NCBI RefSeq assembly: GCF_900458435.1
Contig: NZ_UHCT01000001.1
Location: 744,001 to 808,000, forward strand
Origin: Staphylococcus carnosus
GTDB taxonomy: Bacteria > Bacillota > Bacilli > Staphylococcales > Staphylococcaceae
DNA: 64,000 nucleotides
Direction: 5' to 3'
Numbering within the stretch: position 1 is the stretch's first letter; every line of letters begins with the position of its first letter. This document shows, one piece after another, positions 7,860 to 17,062 of the stretch. The notes under the pieces were generated by a model, which saw nothing but the letters and a program-made list of their open reading frames with translations, was not told the origin of the DNA and ran no database searches. A program made the position numbers and the translations under genes.

Positions 7860-7890
7860 GATAGGAAAAACATAGTTGCTTTTTCCTATC
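7860..7890. repeat. Inverted repeat / hairpin
   Basis: GATAGGAAAAA and TTTTTCCTATC form a perfect 11-bp stem with a 9-base loop. It lies between the rpiR-type gene and the 115-aa gene. There is no T-run after the stem, so it is either a weak terminator for the 115-aa transcript or a protein-binding site near the rpiR-type promoter. Confidence 0.55.
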
Positions 7891-8045
7891 AAGTAAGTCA
7901 GATATCCTCCCAAAAACTGTACTTACAACATGATAAAGTTAATTGTACCTAGTGTACTATACGTTATTAAGTTAGACAATTGTGAATTTTAAATTGACTG
8001 CAACTACTATTAAGATACCTATTTTCAAGGAAAATAAACCATCAA

Positions 8046-8393
8046 TCAAGTACGGATAGATTGATTTGAAGCATCTATGATTTCATATATTAATCTAATA
8101 ATAGGCGATTTCCATTGTACAAATACAGATTGAAATTCGCCTACATCTATTGTCGTTAATGGATACAATGATAGTGAACTTAACACATCCAAATATTGTT
8201 TTTCAAAATATGTAAGTGCACTTGTATAAGTTGTTATTCGTTGTAATTCTTTTTGTATAAAGGTATTGATATCAGTAGCAATCGACAGTACTTCTTTTTG
8301 TTTTGAACGAAACAGTGCACTATTACACGCTTCGCTTTTACTCAAAATAAATACTAAATTTTTGTACATATCATTTAAAGATGTTGTTGTCAT
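8046..8393 (-). CDS. Hypothetical protein, 115 aa
   Basis: Mostly alpha-helical, soluble-looking protein beginning MTTTSLNDMYKNLVFILSKS, without signal peptide or membrane segment. The ATG follows AAGGAGATTACTTCAC, a good ribosome site. I do not recognise the family and the neighbours do not suggest a role. It is divergent from the CPBP protease gene, with about 100 bases between them. Confidence 0.6.
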   Translation of the reverse strand: MTTTSLNDMYKNLVFILSKSEACNSALFRSKQKEVLSIATDINTFIQKELQRITTYTSALTYFEKQYLDVLSSLSLYPLTTIDVGEFQSVFVQWKSPIIRLIYEIIDASNQSIRT

Positions 8394-8497
8394 GTGAAGT
8401 AATCTCCTTATGCAAAAATATTTGTGATTAAAATATTGGTAGAATATAATATATTAATAGCGTTATACTTATACGAAACATTATTTAGGGGGCCATC

Positions 8498-9214
8498 ATG
8501 GTTTTAAGAAAAGATAAACCAGCATGGAGAGATTTATGGCTGCTGCCCATTGCACTTGTAGGAATATTTGCATTTTCTGGACTTGAGATGCTTGTAGCTT
8601 TAAACTTCCATGCACCATTTAATGAAGACACACTGAACGGCGTAGGCGCCATCGGGCAAATGTTAAGTTACATAGTTGTTTTAATTGTTTTTTATTATTT
8701 TCATTATCAAGAAATGCCTGGTCGTTTAAGCGCAGGATGGGCATATGTTAAAAAACATTGGCTATTTTTAGTGATTGTGCTTCTCATCGTTATGGGATTG
8801 GAATCATTATACAATCAATTAATGGCCATGTTGCCTGAAGGAATTGGATTTAAAGAAACTCAAAATGAAGAGAGTTTAGATGTACTTTTTAAAAATCCAG
8901 CTTTTTTACCATTGAGTTTTTTATTTGTAGTAATATTAGCGCCAGTGGTGGAAGAACTATTCTTTAGAAATGTGATAATTGGCGAGTTAGGAAAGAAATT
9001 TAATTATATTGTGATGGGTGTTATTTCTGCTATTACATTTGCTGGTATGCATGTGATTGGTGCAACATCACCATTTGAATTTGGTTCATACTTTATTATC
9101 GCAGTTGCTTTAGTTTATGTATACTTTAAATCTGGTAAAAATACCGCAGCAACAATTTTTATTCACATGACAAATAATCTCGTTTCATTTATCATGACTG
9201 CATTCTTCAGCTGA
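8498..9214 (+). CDS. CPBP-family intramembrane metalloprotease
   Basis: Membrane-embedded protease of the CAAX/Abi (CPBP) family, 238 aa with about seven hydrophobic helices. The three family motifs are visible: APVVEELFFRNVI (glutamates and arginine of EExxxR), FAGMHVIG (FxxxH-type) and FIHMTNNLVSF (HxxxN). Members cleave membrane peptides or act in bacteriocin immunity and peptide signalling; S. aureus MroQ, which affects Agr signalling, is one example, but I cannot claim orthology. The ATG at 8498 follows AGGGGGCC. It is a single-gene transcript that shares a terminator with the convergent regulator. Confidence 0.85.
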   Translation: MVLRKDKPAWRDLWLLPIALVGIFAFSGLEMLVALNFHAPFNEDTLNGVGAIGQMLSYIVVLIVFYYFHYQEMPGRLSAGWAYVKKHWLFLVIVLLIVMGLESLYNQLMAMLPEGIGFKETQNEESLDVLFKNPAFLPLSFLFVVILAPVVEELFFRNVIIGELGKKFNYIVMGVISAITFAGMHVIGATSPFEFGSYFIIAVALVYVYFKSGKNTAATIFIHMTNNLVSFIMTAFFS

Positions 9215-9261
9215 TTTATAACTGGAAAAGTTATTTGAATGCTTAATTAAATAAGAACACT

Positions 9262-9308
9262 AAAAAATCCAACTGATCAGTTTGCAGAATCAGTTGGATT
9301 TAAAAATT
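9262..9308. terminator. Bidirectional terminator
   Basis: AAATCCAACTGAT pairs with ATCAGTTGGATTT around a 10-base loop, with T-runs or A-runs on both sides. It includes the stop codon of the convergent HTH regulator gene. Confidence 0.8.
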
Positions 9309-9975
9309 TTTGGTAGTTATAAATAGAAATATCATGTGTTTTAACTGTTTTTTGGAAAGAATAAGAAATGTCTTTTATATCTGCAATTGAGATTTCTTTA
9401 GTATTGCCTCGGCCAATATCAAAAATAACAACATGCCAATCTGCTTTGCGACAAATTAATCCGATAAAAATCACATTTTCTTTTTCTAATGTTCCATTCA
9501 TTTCATACTCTGCCAACATGACATTACGTTCGGCACAATAAATAAGTAAGTCAGAAAAAGTATGAGGTAGGGCTTCATTAGGATTGGATTCGAATTTTAT
9601 ATATCGATCCATTCGTTTTAAAATCCGGCGAATATGGGTGGCTGGTTGATTTAAACATTTTTTGATGAGTTGTTGAATTTCTTTACGGTAAGGCAATTTT
9701 GTATATGACTGACTTTCGTTTAATGTCATAAATAAAGCGAGCATTTGATCTTCGGTCAATTCTAGCTTGATGGGTGAATGATCTGGTTGAATACGGTAAC
9801 CACCAAGAACACCTTGCTTTGCGATGATTTGAACACCTTGATTTTCAAGATCTTGTATATCACGCAAAATTGTTCGTTTAGAAACTTCTAATTTTTTCGC
9901 AAGTTGTGTAGCAGTTAGTTGATCATTCGTTTCAATAAATTGAATTAATTTATTTTGGCGTTCAACTTTATTCAT
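9277..9975 (-). CDS. HTH_11 transcriptional regulator with WYL-like C-terminal part (YobV-type)
   Basis: DNA-binding regulator, 232 aa. An N-terminal HTH_11/DeoR-like domain (about residues 1-60) contains LTATQLAKKLEVSKRTILRD and ends in the wing GGYRIQ. The central and C-terminal parts resemble WYL-domain proteins, which often sense ligands. I start it at the ATG at 9973-9975 because GGGAGGTGGCATAT precedes it; the longer frame would use a GTG that overlaps the ribosome site. It lies upstream of and divergent from the RsaI locus, so it may control a neighbour or an unlinked target. It is monocistronic. Confidence 0.82.
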   Translation of the reverse strand: MNKVERQNKLIQFIETNDQLTATQLAKKLEVSKRTILRDIQDLENQGVQIIAKQGVLGGYRIQPDHSPIKLELTEDQMLALFMTLNESQSYTKLPYRKEIQQLIKKCLNQPATHIRRILKRMDRYIKFESNPNEALPHTFSDLLIYCAERNVMLAEYEMNGTLEKENVIFIGLICRKADWHVVIFDIGRGNTKEISIADIKDISYSFQKTVKTHDISIYNYQKFLNPTDSAN

Positions 9976-10123
9976 ATATGCCACCTCCCATATATTACAT
10001 ATTATAATGATTATATCATATTTAGTATAATATGATATTTATTCGCAAAAAAAATGCTAAAAAGTATGAAAAATTTTAAAGTAAACGCTTACATTTATTA
10101 AAAAGGTATGTTACACTTTCAAT
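9976..10123. other. Promoter region between HTH regulator and RsaI
   Basis: AT-rich spacer with the leftward promoter of the regulator gene (ATATTATAATG-like sequence near 9995-10015) and the rightward RsaI promoter with its cre site. No further frame is seen. Confidence 0.4.
10080..10093 (+). promoter_or_regulatory. CcpA cre site at RsaI promoter
   Basis: AGTAAACGCTTACA differs from the perfect cre palindrome TGTAAACGCTTACA by one base. It overlaps a -35 TTACAT (10089-10094) that is 17 bases from a -10 TACACT (10112-10117). Binding by CcpA would block this promoter when glucose is present. Confidence 0.8.
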
Positions 10124-10278
10124 AGTAACTAGGAGATAGCACTGATGTAACAAAGGGGTAATGATAAATCATAGTCGTGTGATTTATTAAAAACGTGCAA
10201 ATCACTAGTTAATAAACATCTTCAATATTATTACTTACTTTCCTTTCTATGCCGACTAGTATCGCTAGTCGGTTTTTT
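10124..10278 (+). ncRNA. rsaI: RsaI (RsaOG) small regulatory RNA
   Basis: Predicted untranslated RNA of about 150 nt that starts after the cre-controlled promoter and ends at CCGACTAG-TATCG-CTAGTCGG plus six T residues (10252-10278). The length, the cre site, the pyrimidine-rich single-stranded run before the terminator (ACTTTCCTTTCT) and the position next to suhB- and lcpC-like genes match RsaI of S. aureus, a trans-acting RNA repressed by CcpA that helps redirect sugar metabolism when glucose runs out. The 5' end is estimated from the -10 element. Identification rests on position, promoter and shape rather than on alignment. The spacer to the suhB-like gene (10279-10373) holds only that gene's promoter. 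Confidence 0.75.
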
Positions 10279-10373
10279 AATATGAAAAATTGAAAGTTAT
10301 TCACTTTTTTCTAGTTTTACATGCTAAAATAATAATAATACATAATAAAATTAATTGATTTGAGGTGTAAAGT

Positions 10374-11183
10374 TTGAATAAAACAGAACGCATTCATCTT
10401 GATAAAGAAATAAGACAATGGTTAAAGGGACTAGACGATATTATCCCGCAATTGATAGCAGATATGCATACAGAGACAAAGGCGAATCAATTTGATTTAG
10501 TCACAAATGTAGATCGTATGATTCAAGATAAATTTGAAATGTTTTTACAAACCCACTACCCATCACATCAGCTTTTTGCTGAGGAGAAGAATAATGATTT
10601 AGTAGATGCAAAACATGGTGATGTATGGATTATGGATCCTATCGATGGTACAGCGAATCTTGTTAAACAACAAACGGATTATTGTATTATCTTGAGCTAT
10701 TTTGCAGATGGTGAAGCACAGTTATCTTATATCTATGATTATCCGCATAAAGTACTTTATAAAGCGATTAAAGGTGTAGGTGCATTTGAAAATGAAACGC
10801 CGTTGCCTACCGTTGTCGAGCGAGATATTAAGTATTTGATTTTATCCTATAATATCTATGTTTTAAATGAAACAACATTGAAAGATTTGAAAGAAGCTGC
10901 TTTTAGTTATCGTTTGATAGGGTCATGCGGTTTAGATTCAGTGAGGGTTATTAAAGGACAATTTGGTGCACATATTAATACAAATTCTAAACCTTGGGAT
11001 ATTTCTGCTCAATTCTTGTTTGCTAAAGAACTAGGTTTGAAAATGACTGATTTACAAGGAGAGCCTCTTGATTTTTCAAAAGCAGGTCCGTTCATCATCA
11101 GTAATCCAGGGTGCCATAAAGCAGTTTTAAATATTTTAAATGAAAATGGCGGATATCAAGCTGATTTCATTAATAAGACTTAA
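10374..11183 (+). CDS. suhB: Inositol-monophosphatase-family protein (SuhB-like)
   Basis: Magnesium-dependent, lithium-sensitive sugar-phosphate phosphatase fold, 269 aa. The metal-binding motifs are LFAEEKNN (Glu), WIMDPIDGTANLVKQ (DPIDGT, signature 1) and KPWDISAQFLFAKELG (WD, signature 2). It starts with TTG at 10374 behind GAGGTG with 6-base spacing; no ATG nearby is better placed. Family members hydrolyse inositol phosphate or related compounds, and the staphylococcal substrate is not known. It is flanked by RsaI and the LCP gene, an order conserved in S. aureus as I recall it. Confidence 0.85.
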   Translation: MNKTERIHLDKEIRQWLKGLDDIIPQLIADMHTETKANQFDLVTNVDRMIQDKFEMFLQTHYPSHQLFAEEKNNDLVDAKHGDVWIMDPIDGTANLVKQQTDYCIILSYFADGEAQLSYIYDYPHKVLYKAIKGVGAFENETPLPTVVERDIKYLILSYNIYVLNETTLKDLKEAAFSYRLIGSCGLDSVRVIKGQFGAHINTNSKPWDISAQFLFAKELGLKMTDLQGEPLDFSKAGPFIISNPGCHKAVLNILNENGGYQADFINKT

Positions 11184-11269
11184 GTATCATGTTTTATAAA
11201 AATAGATATAATATAATGTGTTTGTTAAGTAATTAAAATTAATATAGACAATGTGTGAGGAGTGGTTGG

Positions 11270-12226
11270 GTGAGAAGAACAGAGGATCCCAAAAGAAAAA
11301 TGGGCACAGTTCCTAAGGTATTATTATGGGTTTTTGGTATTTTAGTATTACTTGCTGTAGTTGCTGCAATTTACTTAGCAGTGAAAATTTTTGCAGTAGG
11401 GGGCAATATACATAACCCATTGGACAGAAGCAAATCAGAACTAAGAAAAGAAAAAGTGGATTTGAATAAAGGAGAACCTTTCACTATTGCATTGTTTGGT
11501 GTAGATTCAGATGCACAGCGTAAAAGTGAAAATGATGGTGAACGTTCAGATTCAATTATGATTTTATCTATTAATCCAGATAAGAAAAAAACTGAAATCG
11601 TCAGCATTCCGCGTGATACACAAGCAGAAATTGTAGGACACGGTACTACTGAGAAGATTAACCACGCTTATGCTTATGGCGGTCCGAATATGGCTGTTAA
11701 ATCTTTAGAAAAATTAATGAATGTACCGATTGATCATTATGCTACGATTGACATGGATGGTATGCATGGAATGGTAGATGCTCTTGGAGGCGTCGATGTT
11801 GTCAGCAATTCAACATTTAGTACAGATGGTTATAACTTTGTAAAAGGTAAAAAGGTTCATTTAGATGGAGATAAAGCACTTGCTTTCATTCGTTCACGTA
11901 AAGAAGAAGGTGCTGGCGGAGACTTTGGTCGTCAAGAACGTCAACAACTCGTATTACAAGGTATTGCCAATGAGTTAACAAGTGTTAAATCTATTACAAA
12001 CTTCAATGGTGTTACAAACCAAATTGAAAAAAATGTTAAGACTGACTTAACTTTAGGACAATTGAATACAATTCGTTCGAAATATAAAGATGCCAATGAA
12101 AATGTAAGACGTCATCAATTACAAGGTAGCGGCGGTATTCAAGATGATGGTCTGTACTACTTTGTTCCTGACAAAGCTTCTTTAGAAAATATGACGGAAC
12201 TATTAAGATCTAATTTAGATTTATAA
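11270..12226 (+). CDS. lcpC: LytR-CpsA-Psr family cell-wall glycopolymer ligase
   Basis: Membrane-anchored LCP phosphotransferase, about 318 aa, which attaches wall teichoic acid or capsule to peptidoglycan outside the cell. A basic N-terminus and one membrane helix (PKVLLWVFGILVLLAVVAAI) precede the LCP domain. The pyrophosphate-lipid-binding residues appear in ERSDSIMILSINP, EIVSIPRDTQ and LAFIRSRKEEGAGGDFGRQE. I start at GTG 11270 because GAGGAG lies 7 bases upstream; a GTG at 11255 would overlap this ribosome site. The symbol rests on the position next to suhB and formate dehydrogenase as in S. aureus; LcpA (MsrR) or LcpB are alternatives. Confidence 0.85.
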   Translation: MRRTEDPKRKMGTVPKVLLWVFGILVLLAVVAAIYLAVKIFAVGGNIHNPLDRSKSELRKEKVDLNKGEPFTIALFGVDSDAQRKSENDGERSDSIMILSINPDKKKTEIVSIPRDTQAEIVGHGTTEKINHAYAYGGPNMAVKSLEKLMNVPIDHYATIDMDGMHGMVDALGGVDVVSNSTFSTDGYNFVKGKKVHLDGDKALAFIRSRKEEGAGGDFGRQERQQLVLQGIANELTSVKSITNFNGVTNQIEKNVKTDLTLGQLNTIRSKYKDANENVRRHQLQGSGGIQDDGLYYFVPDKASLENMTELLRSNLDL

Positions 12227-12240
12227 TTAGAATGATACAA

Positions 12241-12283
12241 AATGCCGAGTTTCAGGTTATTTACTGATTCTCGGTATTTTTTT
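12241..12283 (+). terminator. Rho-independent terminator after LCP gene
   Basis: TGCCGAGTTTCAG pairs imperfectly with CTGATTCTCGGTA and is followed by seven T residues, 15 bases after the stop codon. Confidence 0.75.
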
Positions 12284-12355
12284 ACTCTAAAAGTTTAAAT
12301 TATGTACAAATAAACTTCGAGTTTTAGGGTATTACGAAGGGAGAAGGGGGAATTA

Positions 12356-12658
12356 ATGATGACAAATAATCATGACGAAAACAAAGTGAATGAACAAGAA
12401 GAACAAGATGTTTCAGAAATGGTAGATGAAGGCGGTTTAGGCGCCGATGGCTATTATAAAATCAATGAATTTCAAAAAGATGGTGGATCTGTCGAAGTTG
12501 GTCTAGATCAATTCAAACTAAGAGTAAGTGAATATAATGATTTAGACTTGGTCAACTCATTAATTGCACATGCTGATGCGAATCATGGCGGTTCAGAATT
12601 TGACGATGCAATTAATGTTGTTAAACAAGAGATTTTGGGCAGATTACACGATAAATAG
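12356..12658 (+). CDS. Hypothetical acidic protein, 100 aa
   Basis: Small acidic cytosolic protein. The first 30 residues are rich in Glu, Asp and Asn (NEQEEQDVSEMVDEGG) and probably disordered, followed by a compact part (FKLRVSEYNDLDLVNSLIAH onward). A strong GAAGGGGGAATTA precedes ATG-ATG; either ATG could start. It has its own terminator, so it is an independent small transcript. No family recognised. Confidence 0.65.
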   Translation: MMTNNHDENKVNEQEEQDVSEMVDEGGLGADGYYKINEFQKDGGSVEVGLDQFKLRVSEYNDLDLVNSLIAHADANHGGSEFDDAINVVKQEILGRLHDK

Positions 12659-12662
12659 AAAA

Positions 12663-12691
12663 AGTCGGCATGTTACATGCCGCTTTTTTTT
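12663..12691 (+). terminator. Rho-independent terminator
   Basis: CGGCATG-TTA-CATGCCG stem with eight following T residues directly after the 100-aa gene. Confidence 0.85.
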
Positions 12692-13242
12692 GAAATCCTC
12701 TTTCTAATTGCCTTTTATTTCACTTTTAATATTCAACAAAATGAGTTTATAAGTAGTTTAATGTAAAAAAGAGTAGAATGTAATTATTAATTGGTTTAAT
12801 ATATCAACTTTTGAGAAATTATATAAGTATGGGACTTAACATTTAAGACCAAAAGTACTAGAATTAGTAACAAGACTATTTTTTTAATTGCGTGGGGCAA
12901 AAAAGATTTAGTCTTCGAATATTTACGGATAATATATAAAAGTAGAGGTTTGACAAAGGGAGTTGAATTTTTAGAGTCTATCTTGATTCTAAAAAAGTAT
13001 TATGCAAGTACATGATAAGTTGCATGCTTCATACAATTAATCTTTTTAATAAAGAATAGGAAGGTTGCTTTGTTTATGATGATGTCTTACATAAATATGA
13101 TTGCCGCCATCCATATATTGTTGATAGAAAGCGACTTTTTTCAAAACGTCTCTAACCCTCATCAATCAGAGGCAACTTGAGCCATGTTATTTTGTATAGC
13201 ACTTAAATTCTTTAGATAACCTCAGAATATAGGGGTGATTAT
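12692..13242 (+). other. Long upstream region of formate dehydrogenase
   Basis: About 550 bases without an accepted gene. It contains an inverted repeat ATGCAA-N12-TTGCAT (13002-13025), a TTGACA at about 12953 and a possible 34-codon frame (13076-13180, MMMSYINMIAAIH...) behind AGGAAGG with long spacing. CTCTAACCCTCATCAATCAGAG (about 13150) could form a small hairpin. I cannot assign any of these; the length suggests a long untranslated leader or several control sites. Confidence 0.4.
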
Positions 13243-16203
13243 ATGCAAGAACATCTTGTCATCACTTTAGATGGAAAAGACTATCTTGTGGAACCAGGAA
13301 CAAATCTTCTTGCCTTCATTAAGTCGCAAGAAACATTTGTGCCGTCAATCTGTTATAACGAATCATTAGGACCTATCCAAACTTGTGATACGTGTGCAGT
13401 AGAAATTGACGGGAAAATTGAACGCGCATGCGGTACGACAATTGATCGTCCAATGGTTGTCAACACAACAAACAGCGATGTAAAAGCCAGCCAAAAAGAA
13501 GCTTTAGACCGCATCTTAGAAAAACACATTCTTTATTGTACAGTTTGTGACTATAACAATGGTGACTGTGACATTCATAATACAATGGATGAATGGGGTA
13601 TCGAGGAACAATCATACGAATATAAACCGAAGCCATATGAAAAAGACTTTGGTCCATTTTATCGTTATGACCCTAACCAATGTATCCTTTGCGGACGTTG
13701 TGTAGAAGTATGTCAAGACGTTCAAGTCAATGAAACTTTATCTATTGACTGGGAACGTGAACAACCAAGAGTTATCTGGGACAATGATGTATCAATCAAT
13801 GAATCATCTTGTGTTAACTGTGGTCAATGTGCAACAGTTTGTCCATGTAACGCTATGATGGAAAATAAAATGGTTGGTAATGCAGGTTATATGACTGACA
13901 TTGAACCAGGTACTTTAGCAGACATGATTGAATTGACTAAAGAAGCAGAACCAGGTTACGGCTTATTAATGGGCGTATCAAATGGCGAATCTGCAATGCG
14001 TAACGAATATATGTCTAAGACGAAAACAGTATGTACATACTGTGGTGTGGGATGTACTTTTGATGTTTGGACTAAAGGCCGCGAAATCCTTAAAGTTCAA
14101 CCTCAACACGATTCACCTGCGAACCGCGTTTCAACTTGTATTAAAGGTAAATTCGGTTGGGACTTCGTCAACTCTGAAGAGCGTCTAACAAGACCGCTTG
14201 TTCGTAAAGGTGACGAGTTCGTAGAAGTAGAATGGGAAGAAGCTTTAAATGTTATCAGCGAAAACTTCCGTCGAATTAAAGCGGAAAAAGGTGCAGATGC
14301 ATTATCATTTATCGCTTCTTCTAAAGGTACTATTGAAGAATCATATTTAATGCAAAAACTTGCTCGTCAAGTAATTGGTACAAACAACGTGGATAACTGT
14401 TCACGTTATTGCCAAGCACCAGCTACAAAAGGTTTATTCAGAACTGTTGGTCACGGCGGTGACTCAGGTTCAAGTGATGACCTTATGCATTCAGACATGG
14501 TTGTCTTGGTTGGTACTAACACAGCTGAAGCGCATCCAGTTATCGCTTCTAAAATTAAACGCGGACACAAATTATACGGTAATAAACTTGTAGTATTTGA
14601 TATCCGTCGTCACGAAATGGCAGAACGTGCTGACTTCTTCTATCAACCTAAACCAGGTACTGACTTAGCATGGATGTCAGCAGTAACTAAATACATCATT
14701 GATAATGATATGCATGATAAAGCATTTATTGATGAATGGGTTGACTATTTCGATGATTACTATAAATCATTAGCACCATTCACTATGGAATTTGCTGAAG
14801 AAACAACTGGTATTCCAAAAGAAGATCTTATTGAATTTGCACATAACGTTGTTGCAGCAGAAGGCGTAAGTATCTGTTGGGCAATGGGTGTTACTCAACA
14901 AGACATCGGTAGTGATACTAGTACAGCAATCTCTAACTTATTGCTTGTTACAGGTAACTACAGAAAACCTGGTTGCGGTGCTTATCCATTACGTGGACAC
15001 AACAACGTACAAGGTTGTAGTGATGCTGGTAGTATGCCAGACAAATTCCCTGGTTACCAAGGTGTCGAAGATGACGAAGTTCGTGCGAAATTCGAAAAAG
15101 CTTACGGCGTAGAATTACCACCGAAAGCAGGTCGTGACAACCATCAAATGATGGAAGGTATTCATAACGACGAAATTGACGCAATGTACATTTACGGTGA
15201 AGATACTGGTATCGTTGATGCTAATATCAACTTCGTACAAGCAGCTTTAGAAAAAGTTGACTTCTTAGTTGTACAAGATGCGTTCTTAACACAAACAGCA
15301 CGCTTTGCGAACGTTGTATTACCTGCAAGCCCTTCACTTGAAAAAGAAGGTACATTTGCAAATACTGAACGTCGTATCCAACGCTTGTATCAAGTTATGG
15401 AACCACTTGGTGAATCAAAACCTGACTGGCAAATCATGCAAATGATTGCTAACAAAATGGGCTTTGACTGGAATTATTCACATCCAAGTGAAATCATGGA
15501 TGAAATGGCAAGCTTAACACCAACATTTGCTGGTGTAACTTATGAAAGACTTGAAGGTTTCAAATCATTACAATGGCCAGTTGCTCCAGATGGTACAGAT
15601 GAACCAATCTTGTATCTTGGCGGATTCAACTTCCCTAATAAACGTGCGAAATTATATCCATTAACATTTGATAACTTCTTCAAACAAGATGAAGAATATG
15701 ACTTGCACGTTAACAATGGTCGTTTATTAGAACACTTCCATGAAGGTAACATGACTTACCACGTTCCTGGTATTAAATACAAAGTTCCTAACGTATATGT
15801 GGAAATTTCTCCAGAACTTGCTGAACGCCGCGGTGTTCATGAAGGTGGAGAAGTTAAATTAATTTCATCTACTGGTGAAGTTAAATTAATGGTTCACGTA
15901 ACAGACCGTGTTAAAGGTAATGAAATCTATATTCCATTGAACAACGATGCGGAAGAAGATGGCACACTTGGTGCAGTTAACTTATTAACTAATAGTGATG
16001 TTGATAAAGATACAGATACTCCATCATACAAACGTACATCTTGCCGTATGGAAGTAATTACACGCCGAGGCAGATCACCATTGAACCCTGCTAACTTCCG
16101 TGTAGATACAGAACGTAATCCGCAATACAGTGTTCAAGTTCAGAAAAAATGGGCACGTCCAGACTACGTATTCCCAGGAAATCAGGTGAGAAACGATGGC
16201 TGA
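13243..16203 (+). CDS. Formate dehydrogenase, molybdopterin catalytic subunit with N-terminal Fe-S domains
   Basis: Large cytosolic molybdopterin oxidoreductase, 986 aa, predicted to oxidise formate to CO2. Order of domains: plant-type 2Fe-2S ferredoxin (residues 1-80; [10 protein letters not shown]), a Cys/His cluster region ([15 protein letters not shown]), two 4Fe-4S ferredoxin motifs ([11 protein letters not shown] and [11 protein letters not shown]), the molybdopterin-domain cluster ([10 protein letters not shown]), the catalytic domain, and a C-terminal molydopterin-dinucleotide-binding domain. The residue at the selenocysteine position of other enzymes is the second Cys of [10 protein letters not shown]. 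It resembles B. subtilis YrhE and the staphylococcal homologue. ATG follows AGGGGTG. The DUF1641 gene overlaps its end by eight bases, and fdhD and the Moco genes further along supply activation and cofactor. Confidence 0.92.
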   Translation: MQEHLVITLDGKDYLVEPGTNLLAFIKSQETFVPSICYNESLGPIQTCDTCAVEIDGKIERACGTTIDRPMVVNTTNSDVKASQKEALDRILEKHILYCTVCDYNNGDCDIHNTMDEWGIEEQSYEYKPKPYEKDFGPFYRYDPNQCILCGRCVEVCQDVQVNETLSIDWEREQPRVIWDNDVSINESSCVNCGQCATVCPCNAMMENKMVGNAGYMTDIEPGTLADMIELTKEAEPGYGLLMGVSNGESAMRNEYMSKTKTVCTYCGVGCTFDVWTKGREILKVQPQHDSPANRVSTCIKGKFGWDFVNSEERLTRPLVRKGDEFVEVEWEEALNVISENFRRIKAEKGADALSFIASSKGTIEESYLMQKLARQVIGTNNVDNCSRYCQAPATKGLFRTVGHGGDSGSSDDLMHSDMVVLVGTNTAEAHPVIASKIKRGHKLYGNKLVVFDIRRHEMAERADFFYQPKPGTDLAWMSAVTKYIIDNDMHDKAFIDEWVDYFDDYYKSLAPFTMEFAEETTGIPKEDLIEFAHNVVAAEGVSICWAMGVTQQDIGSDTSTAISNLLLVTGNYRKPGCGAYPLRGHNNVQGCSDAGSMPDKFPGYQGVEDDEVRAKFEKAYGVELPPKAGRDNHQMMEGIHNDEIDAMYIYGEDTGIVDANINFVQAALEKVDFLVVQDAFLTQTARFANVVLPASPSLEKEGTFANTERRIQRLYQVMEPLGESKPDWQIMQMIANKMGFDWNYSHPSEIMDEMASLTPTFAGVTYERLEGFKSLQWPVAPDGTDEPILYLGGFNFPNKRAKLYPLTFDNFFKQDEEYDLHVNNGRLLEHFHEGNMTYHVPGIKYKVPNVYVEISPELAERRGVHEGGEVKLISSTGEVKLMVHVTDRVKGNEIYIPLNNDAEEDGTLGAVNLLTNSDVDKDTDTPSYKRTSCRMEVITRRGRSPLNPANFRVDTERNPQYSVQVQKKWARPDYVFPGNQVRNDG

Positions 16204-16666
16204 AAACATTAGAAAAATTAAACGAATGGAAATCCCGCCGGAAAAGCAAAAAGCAGATGATCTTGCAGAAGTAACAGATGCGATTGCAGAAAACAAAGAC
16301 GTGATTATCAAAGCAATCCGTTTAATGAAAGTACTTGATGATGCTAAGATTTTAGATGCATCTATCGGTGCAGTAGAAAGCCGCGGATTTATTACTGGTA
16401 AATTTACGAAAGAGTTGAGAAAAGAACAATACACTGGTGTATTAAATAACTTAGCTCCATTAGTATTTATGATTGGTAAATTAAATGTACCTAACTTACA
16501 AGATATGCTTGAAAAAGTAAATAAAGGTTTGGAAAACGCAAATCAAGCAAGTCCGAACCAACGTACAACAGTCGGCAGCTTAGTTGGTTTATTGAAAGAC
16601 GAAGATGCCAACAAGAGTATTACTTATTTCTTAAATATCTTAAAAGGTATGTCACGCGAAGACTAA
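16196..16666 (+). CDS. DUF1641 protein, formate dehydrogenase partner (YrhD-like)
   Basis: Soluble 156-aa protein of the DUF1641 family, found beside formate dehydrogenases in Firmicutes (yrhD beside yrhE in B. subtilis). It overlaps the end of the catalytic gene by eight bases and has its ribosome site CAGGTGAG inside it, so translation is coupled. It is helix-rich with a central [15 protein letters not shown] segment and has no cofactor motif. A structural or maturation role for the dehydrogenase is an inference from gene order. Confidence 0.82.
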   Translation: MAENIRKIKRMEIPPEKQKADDLAEVTDAIAENKDVIIKAIRLMKVLDDAKILDASIGAVESRGFITGKFTKELRKEQYTGVLNNLAPLVFMIGKLNVPNLQDMLEKVNKGLENANQASPNQRTTVGSLVGLLKDEDANKSITYFLNILKGMSRED

Positions 16667-16680
16667 TATGCGTCAACCTT

Positions 16681-16725
16681 TTAGAGCTGATCTTATCTTT
16701 TGAAAGAGGATCAGCTCTTTTTTTA
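16681..16725 (+). terminator. Rho-independent terminator of formate dehydrogenase operon
   Basis: AGAGCTGATC pairs with GATCAGCTCT around a 16-base loop, followed by seven T residues. Confidence 0.85.
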
Positions 16726-16789
16726 CATAATGTGATAAAATTTAGTAGGAAGATAGATTAGTAACGATTAGATTTTTGAAAGAAAGAGG

Positions 16790-17041
16790 GTGAGGACAAT
16801 CAACCCTAATATATTAAAAGCACTAGCCATTATATCTAATGTCTTTGTTGTTTTAGGTTTTGTACTTTTAATTATGATGAAACTCGTTTTAGCAATTACA
16901 ATGTTCGCAGTTGCAATTACTATCAGTTTAATGATGTTTAATGTTTTATTCCGTGACAGAACAGGAATGAAGATTATTGTAAACATTTCGTTTGTAATTG
17001 TAATAGGCGTAATTATATTGGCATACTTCTTGTTAAAATAA
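16790..17041 (+). CDS. Small membrane protein, 83 aa
   Basis: Three hydrophobic helices make up almost the whole protein (ALAIISNVFVVLGFVLLIMM, then LAITMFAVAITISLMMFNVL, then a C-terminal helix after DRTGMKI). The assigned GTG at 16790 abuts the GAAAGAGG ribosome site, which is unusually close, so the true start may be a downstream non-ATG codon. It lies 21 bases before the glucosaminidase gene and is likely co-transcribed. No family recognised. Confidence 0.55.
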   Translation: MRTINPNILKALAIISNVFVVLGFVLLIMMKLVLAITMFAVAITISLMMFNVLFRDRTGMKIIVNISFVIVIGVIILAYFLLK

Positions 17042-17062
17042 ATAAATTGAGAGGTACAGGAA

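Noticed and set aside
7860..7890. Perfect hairpin as a strong intrinsic terminator
   Set aside because: Neither side has a T-run directly after the stem, so it is reported only as an inverted repeat.
13460..15752. Several frames of 65-78 codons inside the formate dehydrogenase gene
   Set aside because: All lie in other frames of an unambiguous 986-aa protein and lack ribosome sites.
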